A stretch of 5,363 nucleotides of DNA from PNKC01 sp039917655 (GTDB lineage: Bacteria; Chloroflexota; Dehalococcoidia; Tepidiformales; Tepidiformaceae): positions 1 to 5,363 of the forward strand of contig JBDSJC010000064.1 of assembly GCA_039917655.1 (NCBI GenBank), written 5' to 3'. Position numbers and translations under genes: made by a program. This document shows, in pieces, positions 1 through 4,711 of the stretch (the stretch's first letter is position 1; the number at the start of each line of letters is the position of its first letter). The notes under the pieces are model-generated. The model was given only the letters and a program-made list of their open reading frames with translations, was not told where the DNA came from and did not search any database.

Positions 1-223
1 ACCGCTGGAGAAACGCGCTGATCGAGGCGTTCCCCGCGAGCACATCTTCCCGGAACAGCTTTCGGTCGCCTTTCGGCCGTCCCACCTCATCGATACTCTG
101 GCGCTGGAGGCGCACCGCCCGTGTCGCCACCCGCCGCTCGCTGAACGAGAACTGCCCGGTCAAGGCGCCAACGGCTACGAAAACCGTCATCGCTCCAACC
201 ATCGCCGTAAACAGTACGAGCAT
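1..223 (-). CDS. Type II secretion system F-family protein (TadB/TadC-like), N-terminal part, runs off left edge
   Basis: This open frame starts at ATG 223-221 and has no stop before the window edge, giving 74 residues. Residues 2-23 form a hydrophobic segment (LVLFTAMVGAMTVFVAVGAL), followed by a basic stretch rich in Arg and Gln (29-56) and then KLFREDVLAGNASISAFLQR. A first membrane helix, a charged linker and a region beginning like an F-domain are what I expect at the N-terminus of TadB/TadC inner-membrane platform proteins, which assemble Flp/Tad pili with the CpaF ATPase. The start overlaps the stop of the cpaF-type tail by one base (TGATG), which implies translational coupling and matches the usual cpaF-tadB order. 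The cytoplasmic F domain itself is outside the window, so the assignment relies on context as much as on sequence. TadC or another F-family member is the main alternative. Confidence 0.6.
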   Translation of the reverse strand, partial: MLVLFTAMVGAMTVFVAVGALTGQFSFSERRVATRAVRLQRQSIDEVGRPKGDRKLFREDVLAGNASISAFLQR

Positions 224-381
224 CACGCCCACTCTCCATCGAGAAAGAGTGAGGAGTCCAATTCGCACCCCACCTGGGCAAGTTGCTGCGAAAAGGTGGG
301 GCGTAGGCCGGTGGGCCGATAGCGCCCAATCGTCTTCCCGTCGCTATCCATGCCCTCCTGTTGGAACACGCAGATGTCCAG
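223..381 (-). pseudogene. C-terminal remnant of a CpaF/TadA-type secretion ATPase
   Basis: The minus frame ending at TGA 225-223 reads LDICVFQQEG, then MDSDGKTIGRYRPTGLRPTF, then a tail ending SLFLDGEWA. This matches my memory of the C-terminus of CpaF ATPases: a 'qDIFvFeq.G.d..G.v.GrfraTGirPrF...l...Gi.l....F' pattern. CpaF powers Flp pilus assembly and is normally about 400-450 residues; only about 52 are recognisable here. Upstream in the same frame, no Walker A, Walker B or His-box sequence appears, nor the conserved segment just before the tail, and a stop occurs at 573-571. I found no continuation in the other two minus frames back to the end of tadG. The fragment therefore looks like the stump left by a deletion or rearrangement, or an assembly join. 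It still sits in its normal place directly before the TadB-like gene, and its stop overlaps that gene's start. Confidence 0.6.
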
Positions 382-640
382 CCATCGCGGTGAAGAGCAC
401 CATGCCGGCCAGCAATCCAGCACCGAAGGCGAACGGGAGCGGCCGCCGGAGGGTGCTCGCTCGTCGCCAACGGCCAGGTCGAACCATCTCGCGCCTCGAA
501 TGTAACCCAGTCTCGCACCAGCGGTAAGCCGCCATTCTCCGGCAGAATACACGGCTCGAAGGGTCCGGCGCTAAGGGCATTCGTCCGCCGTCCTCCAGCG
601 CCCCCGAGACACTGGTGGCGCTCGGCCGCCCCCAGGTCAC
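344..640 (-). CDS. Doubtful small ORF with one hydrophobic segment, after tadG
   Basis: A 98-codon frame opens with GTG 640-638, overlapping the tadG stop as GTGA, and ends at TAG 346-344. Its middle is Arg-rich and it has one possible membrane segment (LPFAFGAGLLAGMVLFTAMAG, about residues 68-88). An internal ATG at residue 52, preceded by GAGG seven bases upstream, would give a 47-residue basic protein with one helix. The junction overlap and the helix favour a real gene. Against it, the N-terminal half resembles random GC-rich translation (many Arg, Ser, Trp and Cys), its end overlaps the cpaF-type tail in another frame, and I recognise no family. It could be the start of a Tad gene cut at the breakpoint near position 380. 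The stretch from 382 to 636 otherwise holds nothing I can identify. Confidence 0.2.
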   Translation of the reverse strand: MTWGRPSATSVSGALEDGGRMPLAPDPSSRVFCRRMAAYRWCETGLHSRREMVRPGRWRRASTLRRPLPFAFGAGLLAGMVLFTAMAGHLRVPTGGHG

Positions 641-1593
641 TCAAGCAAAGTTGTGGAGGCTGCGCCCTTGTAGTCCAACGCTGGCGGCGGTGGTGTCGGA
701 CCGCTCGAATCGTACCCGGCCGGCGGTGTGAAGCCAAAGGTGAGGGGGTTTTGCACCGTCCCCGCGCAATGAGTCTTGGAGCAGCCAGCATCCACCTTAA
801 TCACCACCCACGCGGCGATCCTGAAGCTTCGCAGACTCGAACCGTCCGCCGCTTTGTTGACGACCGGAATGACGATGATCGAACCGGGCACGGGCGCCGT
901 CACACTGCCGAGACCGCCGTCGGAGAACGTTTCGCCAATCTGACTGATCGGAGCGCCGGCGCCGTGGTTGATATCGCCTTTGAAGTTGTTGCTGTTGCTC
1001 GCCGTCCAATCGGGTGCCGTGGGCTTACCCTGCTTGTTCATCCAGGCCACGTCCATGAACGTATAGGACGAGCCAGGGCAGACGTGCAAATCGCATTTGT
1101 TGTCGCCGGGGTTTACTTCAGACTGCCGCGAACCGCCCCAGATGATGAACGGGGCGATGTTATTCCAGTTGTAGCCGGTGATCGTTTGAGGCAGCGCGCC
1201 TTTCGCTTTGGCGGAGGCCGAAACATCCATGCCACTGAGGCCGACGAACTTCAGGAAGTCGTAGGTGACGTGGCGTGTCGCCGTCACCGTGATGGTGTCG
1301 AGTGGCACGCTGGTCTTGGAAAAGTTCACGTCGATAGTGGCGGAGCCGTTCGAAGAAGCGTAGTCGTTTGCTGTCGTTTTTGCGCTGGCACTAGAGACTG
1401 GCAGGTCCTGGGCGCCAGCAAGCGCGGAGGCATCGGCGATCTTTTGGAGGTCGGTCCTGGTGTACACCACGCGACCAATATCCACCGCCATCCCAACCAG
1501 CGCGAGAAAGACGACCAGTCCGCCGGCGAAGAGCACCAGCACCTGGCCCCGTTCGCTTTGGGATCGAAAGAAGGCCCGGCATCGTCGATTCAC
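637..1593 (-). CDS. TadE/TadG-like Flp pilus-assembly protein, membrane-anchored
   Basis: The protein has 318 residues. The N-terminus is basic, followed by ERGQVLVLFAGGLVVFLALV (residues 14-33), one transmembrane helix (about 18-40), and VDIGRVVYTRTDLQKIADAS then ALAGA. This is the signature of the Tad (TadE/TadG-like) domain found in minor pseudopilin-like proteins of Flp/Tad systems. The remaining ~255 residues would lie outside the membrane and are rich in Ser, Asn, Gly and Thr. They include two CX4C pairs (C167/C172 and C271/C276) that could form disulfides, and a Pro run near residue 300. The start is GTG 1593-1591 because GGGAG lies six bases upstream and the anchor follows at the expected distance. 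The frame stays open for 160 more codons upstream, but that part is composition-driven and unlike the family. It is probably transcribed towards the TadB-like gene at the left edge. TadG proper is often longer and may carry a von Willebrand A domain, which I do not see here. Confidence 0.85.
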   Translation of the reverse strand: MNRRCRAFFRSQSERGQVLVLFAGGLVVFLALVGMAVDIGRVVYTRTDLQKIADASALAGAQDLPVSSASAKTTANDYASSNGSATIDVNFSKTSVPLDTITVTATRHVTYDFLKFVGLSGMDVSASAKAKGALPQTITGYNWNNIAPFIIWGGSRQSEVNPGDNKCDLHVCPGSSYTFMDVAWMNKQGKPTAPDWTASNSNNFKGDINHGAGAPISQIGETFSDGGLGSVTAPVPGSIIVIPVVNKAADGSSLRSFRIAAWVVIKVDAGCSKTHCAGTVQNPLTFGFTPPAGYDSSGPTPPPPALDYKGAASTTLLE

Positions 1594-1599
1594 GTAACA

Positions 1600-1604
1600 C
1601 TCCC
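1600..1604 (-). promoter_or_regulatory. Shine-Dalgarno of the TadG-like gene
   Basis: Minus-strand GGGAG lies six bases before GTG 1593-1591. It decides the start in a frame that otherwise remains open to position 2073. Confidence 0.6.
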
Positions 1605-1687
1605 ACGGTGGCCAAGGTGTGCCACTCAAGAAACAGTACGTCCGGCGGTTGGGGCGGTTACGCGACACTGGTGGATGTTGGGTGACT

Positions 1688-1945
1688 TTAGAGTGACAAT
1701 TTCCAAACGCATGAGTGGCTGGGCTGGAACCAATGACTGGGCTGGAACCGTAGTGCCACTGAAGGCGAGACCGTGGCGTGCGTATTTGTCTGCCGGGAAC
1801 CGGCGACGTTCTCTTCAAACGCGCCCCGGACGAACGCCAGCCAGACCAACACGGCGACCAGCACGACCAGCGGGAGGGTCGCGAGCACATCGCTTCGGTC
1901 GTTGCGCGCTGAGGTGGCGCCCGGAATAGGCACGGAAGCAGCCAT
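1688..1945 (-). CDS. Possible small single-helix membrane protein, unrecognised
   Basis: From ATG 1945-1943 the frame encodes 85 residues and ends at TAA 1690-1688. About residues 23-41 (ATLPLVVLVAVLVWLAFVR) form a clear hydrophobic helix, preceded by RNDRSD and followed by a polar tail. The tail contains a six-residue duplication (FQPSHW, FQPSHS) produced by a DNA tandem repeat. A GAAGG sits about 12 bases upstream of the ATG, too far for a good ribosome site, and the frame is open further up to ATG 2050. A small membrane protein just upstream of a TadG-like gene could belong to the pilus locus, but it lacks the GAxxxEY signature of Flp pilins. The helix is the only real support. Confidence 0.3.
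   Translation of the reverse strand: MAASVPIPGATSARNDRSDVLATLPLVVLVAVLVWLAFVRGAFEENVAGSRQTNTHATVSPSVALRFQPSHWFQPSHSCVWKLSL
1716..1751. repeat. Two-copy 18-base tandem repeat
   Basis: Positions 1716-1733 (TGGCTGGGCTGGAACCAA) and 1734-1751 (TGACTGGGCTGGAACCGT) differ at three positions. Because 18 is a multiple of three, the repeat keeps any reading frame open; in the minus-strand small ORF it duplicates the peptide FQPSH. Confidence 0.85.
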
Positions 1946-2102
1946 GGCCGAACAGTACCTTCGTGGACTGGCCGCTGCCATCGACCGAACGCGCCATCTT
2001 TCGGCGCGTCGCACGGCGCTCGCGAGGACGGCGTGATGGGAACACACCATGCCGCATCGTTCGAGACTGGCACGCGCTCGTCTGTCTTCGCGGACCGGCC
2101 GC

Positions 2103-3035
2103 CTACCCTGCGCGCAGCAACCTCTGCTGAATCGGCCGGACCGGCGCCTGGATTGCTGCTCGGGCCTCCGCAGGCGGCTGTGTCTGCGTTTGGATGCGCA
2201 TGTCCGGCCCCAGCCGTTCGAGCGAGATTCGCACTACCACCGCTCCCACAAAGAAGCCCTCCGTCTCGTGGGCTGTTAGCAGCGCCAAAGCCTCCGCGGC
2301 GGTGTTCAGCGGCTGCGGCGCGCTGAGGACGGCTGTCTCAGTGCCCTCCGCACGTTCGACCTCCACTCGTACCCGGCGGAAGCTCTCTTCCCGGCCCGCC
2401 GCGAGCAGTTCGAGCTGTCCCAGAAGCCGCACGATGCGCGACCGGACGGCTTTTGCCTCGGTGCCAGCGACGATCGCTGCCCACCCCGATAGCACTCGAG
2501 CCGGGTTTTGCGGCCCGAGGCGGACCTCCGGGCCGTCTGCCGCCGGTGCGATCATCGGGAAGCGACGGGCGCTTTCAGCCGCTTTGCGGGCATCGCCTGG
2601 CGTGCTTCCCACGCCCGCCCGGACGTCCACTCCTGTCCAGGACTTGACCGTGGCCGCCAGCCGGGTGGCGGCGATCGCTTCGTCGGCAAACCGCGATTCG
2701 AGCCCCCGCAGATCTACGAGGATGTGGCTTCCGGAGACGACCGCGACGCTCGGTGTCGCGCGCAGCCGGAGAATGGAGGCAGCCTCTTCGAGGACGCCGA
2801 GGCAGCTGTTGGGGTCCGCGGCGAGGAACGCGGCATTGGGGCAGCGCTGGCGAGCGGCGTGTGCGGGCATTCCAGTTTTCACGCCGGTGGTTGCCGCCTC
2901 CGCCGACGAGTTGGCGACGACAGCGCCATCGCCGGCGCCCGTGAGCAGGACGACAGGACGCTGGGCGAGGGAGTCATTGCCTTTGCGGGCGATGGCGGAA
3001 GCGAGGCGGGGGAAGTAGAGGCAGAGAAGGCGCAT
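2103..3035 (-). CDS. imuB: ImuB-like, catalytically inactive Y-family DNA polymerase homologue
   Basis: The protein has 310 residues from ATG 3035-3033, chosen because AAGGAG sits six bases upstream; an in-frame TTG at 3056 lies between the SOS box and the -10 and is rejected. Residues 1-13 (MRLLCLYFPRLAS) occupy the place of the first strand of Y-family polymerases but lack the metal-binding Asp. Residues 40-70 (VVANSSAEAATTGVKTGMPA, then ARQRCPNAAF) match the finger region 'v.s.s.eAr..Gv..GM....A...CP'. Residues 104-113 (HILVDLRGLE) stand where active enzymes have SxDE. The C-terminal third resembles a little-finger domain. Loss of catalytic residues is typical of ImuB, which works as a clamp-binding adaptor for DnaE2 and ImuA in SOS mutagenesis. 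At 310 residues it is shorter than the ~450-500 I expect for ImuB. No clear QLxLF clamp motif is seen, though QQRLL lies near the end. A dead Y-family paralogue outside the ImuB group is the alternative. Confidence 0.8.
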   Translation of the reverse strand: MRLLCLYFPRLASAIARKGNDSLAQRPVVLLTGAGDGAVVANSSAEAATTGVKTGMPAHAARQRCPNAAFLAADPNSCLGVLEEAASILRLRATPSVAVVSGSHILVDLRGLESRFADEAIAATRLAATVKSWTGVDVRAGVGSTPGDARKAAESARRFPMIAPAADGPEVRLGPQNPARVLSGWAAIVAGTEAKAVRSRIVRLLGQLELLAAGREESFRRVRVEVERAEGTETAVLSAPQPLNTAAEALALLTAHETEGFFVGAVVVRISLERLGPDMRIQTQTQPPAEARAAIQAPVRPIQQRLLRAG

Positions 3036-3041
3036 GGGGAT

Positions 3042-3047
3042 CTCCTT
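3042..3047 (-). promoter_or_regulatory. Shine-Dalgarno of the imuB-like gene
   Basis: Minus-strand AAGGAG, a near-perfect match to the anti-SD complement, lies six bases before ATG 3035. It fixes the start codon and implies efficient translation once the promoter is derepressed. Confidence 0.85.
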
Positions 3048-3054
3048 GACGAAC

Positions 3055-3083
3055 AAAGTAGAACGCGTGTTCTACTTCGTCAA
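3055..3083 (-). promoter_or_regulatory. Predicted sigma70-type promoter of the imuB-like gene
   Basis: On the minus strand, TTGACG (3083-3078, five of six matches to TTGACA) is followed after exactly 17 bases by TACTTT (3060-3055, three of six matches to TATAAT). The spacer contains the SOS core. Transcription would start near 3048, leaving a leader of only about a dozen bases that begins almost at the AAGGAG ribosome site. The -35 and spacing are good and the -10 is weak. Confidence 0.5.
3058..3075. promoter_or_regulatory. LexA (SOS) box in front of the imuB-like gene
   Basis: Plus strand GTAGAAC-GCGT-GTTCTAC is a perfect seven-base inverted repeat with a four-base centre. Its core GAACGCGTGTTC (3061-3072) fits the GAACRNRYGTTC consensus of LexA/DinR boxes from Gram-positive bacteria and some other phyla. 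A second pair of arms, GACGAA (3048-3053) and TTCGTC (3076-3081), extends the symmetry outward, with CAAA interrupting it on the left. The box ends 22 bases before the start codon and lies between the predicted -35 and -10, where bound LexA would block RNA polymerase. imuB genes are classic LexA targets, so site and gene support each other. Confidence 0.85.
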
Positions 3084-3324
3084 TGAGTGTCGCGCTCTTC
3101 GGCGACATCCGCTGTCGCGATGGCTGATTCCTCAGTGGTACGTCCGCGGTCTTGAGTCCGCATCAGGCGACAGTCGCTTCATGGCTAGCAGCGGTCAGCG
3201 GTCAGCGGTCAGCGGCGAGCGGTACCGCACCCCGATTGCAGAGGAGAGAGTGGAGATCGGATCGTCCGCTGGCTCGTTTCGAAGTCGGTGGCGGCCATTC
3301 GCATCCATCCGATCGACAGCAACG
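3084..3324. other. Non-coding gap between the permease remnant and imuB
   Basis: About 240 bases lie between the permease-fragment stop (TGA 3327-3325) and the imuB promoter. I see no coding frame with family features on either strand. A five-copy heptanucleotide repeat occupies 3190-3224. No convincing terminator was found. Confidence 0.5.
3190..3224. repeat. Heptanucleotide tandem repeat, five copies
   Basis: Units are AGCGGTC at 3190-3196, 3197-3203 and 3204-3210, then AGCGGCG (3211-3217) and AGCGGTA (3218-3224): three exact and two slightly diverged copies. It lies in the non-coding gap, about 115 bases upstream of the SOS box. A seven-base period shifts the reading frame, which fits a non-coding location. 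Confidence 0.9.
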
Positions 3325-3648
3325 TCAGCGCCGTGGCTGCCAGAGTCGGAGCACTTCAGAGACTACGAGGCCAATTACCAACAGCGCCCCGCCGGCGATC
3401 AATGCGTCTTTCTCAAGGTTCACGAGCAATCCGGCTACCGCCACCAACGCCACGGCCGGGAGCACGGGGAATCTGCCGATACTGCCTCGGACGCGAAATG
3501 GCCGAGACAGTTCCGGCGCCCGGAAGCGGAGGACGATTAGCGCGAGGTTGATGCCGATGAACGCGACGAAGACGGCGAAGTTCGAAGCTTGCGCAACGAA
3601 CCTGAGATTCCCCGACAGCGCGAAGCCGACGGCCACGTGTCGCGGTCC
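3325..3648 (-). pseudogene. C-terminal remnant of an APC-family amino acid permease
   Basis: From just after the TGA at 3651-3649 the minus frame encodes about 107 residues ending at TGA 3327-3325. It contains LRFVAQASNFAVFVAFIGIN, then LALIVLRFRAPELSRPFRV, then a loop with IGRFPVLPA, and two more hydrophobic segments (VALVAVAGLLVNLE and LIAGGALLVIGLVVSEVL). 'NfavfvaFi.vNlaLivLRyr.PelpRPFrvP' is a familiar pattern near the C-terminus of APC-superfamily amino acid transporters, which normally have 12 or more helices in about 450-500 residues. Only the last three helices remain. The in-frame GTG at 3636 has no good ribosome site. The missing N-terminal part is not elsewhere in the window: MntA-like and dehalogenase-like genes lie where it should be, so a deletion or insertion cut the gene near 3640. 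Confidence 0.75.
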
Positions 3649-3972
3649 TCAGGCTGCATAGATCGTTCGCGCCGTGCGCAGGATCTCCCACCGCCGGTAG
3701 GGGTTCACCAGCCCGGACCTGTACACGAGATCCACCGGCCGGCCCAGCAGTTCTGCCAACTCGTCTCTCATTGCGTCGCGCTCCCTGAAGCCGCGAGGCG
3801 TCTGCTCGCTGCGCTCGATCAGCACGTCGATATCGCTCTCAGGCCTGAAGTCATCGCGCAGCACGGAACCGAACAGCGAGAGGCGCAGCAAGTGCCAGCG
3901 CAGGCAGAACTCGCGGATCTGATCGAGGGAGTCCGCAACGGCGGCCGGTATCTCCGGCAAAGGTGCGGTCAT
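3649..3972 (-). CDS. MNT-domain minimal nucleotidyltransferase (MntA-type antitoxin-like)
   Basis: The protein has 107 residues from ATG 3972-3970, with GGAG six bases upstream. The pol-beta-type core is clear: LFGSVLRDDFRPESDIDVLI with G35-S36, ten residues, then D47-x-D49 (the GSx10DxD motif), and a third acidic position at D81 in RPVDLVY. The C-terminus NPYRRWEILRTARTIYAA is typical of the same small proteins. In MNT-HEPN (MntA-HepT) modules such a protein neutralises a HEPN RNase toxin, in studied cases by transferring AMP to a tyrosine of the toxin. All catalytic acids appear intact, so activity is plausible. No HEPN/DUF86 gene occurs on either side: downstream is a permease remnant in the same frame, upstream a 59-base gap and the dehalogenase-like gene. 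It may be an orphan antitoxin or act on a partner elsewhere. Confidence 0.85.
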   Translation of the reverse strand: MTAPLPEIPAAVADSLDQIREFCLRWHLLRLSLFGSVLRDDFRPESDIDVLIERSEQTPRGFRERDAMRDELAELLGRPVDLVYRSGLVNPYRRWEILRTARTIYAA

Positions 3973-3988
3973 GCTTCACTCCAGAGGG

Positions 3989-4007
3989 GTTCGTGCGAAC
4001 GATTGTA
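3989..4007 (-). promoter_or_regulatory. Possible -10 element with an overlapping inverted repeat, upstream of the MNT gene
   Basis: Minus-strand TACAAT (4007-4002) matches TATAAT at five of six positions and lies 29 bases before the ATG at 3972. No good -35 is seen at 16-18 bases. Immediately downstream, at the expected start of transcription, GTTCG-CA-CGAAC (3989-4000) is a five-base perfect inverted repeat that could be an operator. Flanking GGGG and CCCC could also fold it into a larger imperfect hairpin, with no T-run. Confidence 0.25.
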
Positions 4008-4031
4008 CCCCGCGCCTAATACGCCTCGAAA

Positions 4032-4709
4032 CTATGTCGCCCAGCCACCCGCGAACGGCACGATCTGGGCGACCATGAAGTCGCTCTTGTCGCTTGCCAA
4101 AAAGAGGGCGAGTTCCGCCGATTCCCAGGGCTTCGCCAGCCGCCCGAGCGGCACTGCCGCCAACATCCGGCTCAGCATCTCGGGGTTGGCGAGCAGGTCC
4201 GGCGGGTAGTAGACGTTGTTCTCGACGTAGTTCTGGGCGATGGCGTTGACCTGGATGTTATGCTTCGCCACCTCCAACCCAACCGTCCGTACGAACGCGT
4301 TCTGCGCACCGCGCGCCGCCGCGTAGCCGGAGACGCCCGGGATGCCGCGCAGCGGCGCCGCGCTCGTAATCACGACGATCTTGCCCGCCCGCCGCGCGAC
4401 CATCTGTGGGAGCACCGCGCGTACGAGGCGCATCAACGGGTGGACCATGCCATCGAACAGTTCGAGCCAGTCGGCATCTTCGATGCGTTCCACCGGGGCC
4501 CGCTTCGGCGCGACCGCAAGGTTCGCGATGAGCACGTCGAACTCGCCCGCTTCGGCGACTACGCGCGCGGGTGCTGCCGGGTCCTCGAGCAGGTCAGTGC
4601 TGGCAACCACGTCGGCGCCCTCGGCGGCGAACAGTTCGCTGATCGCCGGGCCCATGTAGAGGTCCGCCCGAGTGACCAGGACGCGTTTGTCTTCGAGCCT
4701 GCCCGCCAC
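4032..4709 (-). CDS. Halohydrin dehalogenase-like protein of the SDR fold
   Basis: The protein has 225 residues from GTG 4709-4707, two bases after the stop of the flavoprotein, with GGCGGGGA upstream as ribosome site. It has the Rossmann-type SDR layout, but the cofactor motif TGxxxGxG is replaced by T13-RADL-Y18-M-G20, the T-x4-(F/Y)-x-G motif of halohydrin dehalogenases, and NAG is replaced by NLA (63-65). The catalytic positions read S116-x12-Y129-x3-R133, with Arg instead of the SDR Lys, as in the Ser-Tyr-Arg triad of HheC. N160-Y161 and Y167-Y168-P169 align by eye with the HheC halide-site loop (NYL and FYP), and the end (LALFLASDKSDFM...FAGGW) is also family-like. These enzymes, without NAD(P), reversibly convert vicinal haloalcohols to epoxides and open epoxides with small anions. 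Automated annotation would probably call it an SDR oxidoreductase. At 225 residues it is slightly shorter than HheC (about 254), mainly at the C-terminus. Its natural substrate cannot be inferred. Confidence 0.85.
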   Translation of the reverse strand: MAGRLEDKRVLVTRADLYMGPAISELFAAEGADVVASTDLLEDPAAPARVVAEAGEFDVLIANLAVAPKRAPVERIEDADWLELFDGMVHPLMRLVRAVLPQMVARRAGKIVVITSAAPLRGIPGVSGYAAARGAQNAFVRTVGLEVAKHNIQVNAIAQNYVENNVYYPPDLLANPEMLSRMLAAVPLGRLAKPWESAELALFLASDKSDFMVAQIVPFAGGWAT

Positions 4710-4711
4710 CG

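Larger units (their letters stand above)
1594..2102. other. 509-base gap between the TadG-like gene and imuB, mostly without recognisable genes
   Basis: After the imuB-like stop (TAG 2105-2103) no frame on either strand shows a family I recognise. The minus strand is open in several frames, but these read as Arg/Ser-rich GC shadow. The only candidates are a small ORF with one hydrophobic helix and an 18-base tandem repeat, both listed separately. I see no convincing terminator hairpin with a T-run and no clear -35/-10 pair upstream of the TadG-like gene. Confidence 0.5.

Noticed and set aside
87..791. Minus-strand open frame of 234 codons
   Set aside because: It overlaps the end of the TadG-like gene, the cpaF tail and the TadB-like start in a third frame, and its translation has no hydrophobic segment or recognisable motif.
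751..1929. Long plus-strand open frame of 392 codons
   Set aside because: It lies antisense to the TadG-like gene and the gap above it. The minus strand has the family motif, anchor helix and ribosome site; the plus translation is Arg-rich with no recognisable domain.
1594..2073. N-terminal extension of the TadG-like protein by 160 codons
   Set aside because: The frame is open, but the extension is rich in Trp, Arg, Cys and Pro, resembles no Tad protein, and a good ribosome site precedes the internal GTG at 1593.
2194..3018. Plus-strand open frame of 274 codons
   Set aside because: Antisense shadow of the imuB-like gene; its Ser/Arg/Pro-rich translation is typical of the opposite strand of a GC-rich gene.
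3036..3056. Seven-residue extension of the imuB-like protein from TTG 3056
   Set aside because: TTG lies between the SOS box and the expected start of transcription, overlapping the -10 region, and AAGGAG is placed for the ATG at 3035.
3190..3224. Heptamer array as a CRISPR
   Set aside because: Units are seven bases and directly adjacent, with no spacers, and no cas-like gene is present.
3589..4209. Plus-strand open frame of 206 codons
   Set aside because: Antisense to the MNT gene and the end of the dehalogenase-like gene, both of which carry clear catalytic motifs on the minus strand.
4293..4302. GAACGCGTTC palindrome as a second LexA box
   Set aside because: The half sites are separated by two bases rather than four, and it lies inside the coding part of the dehalogenase-like gene.
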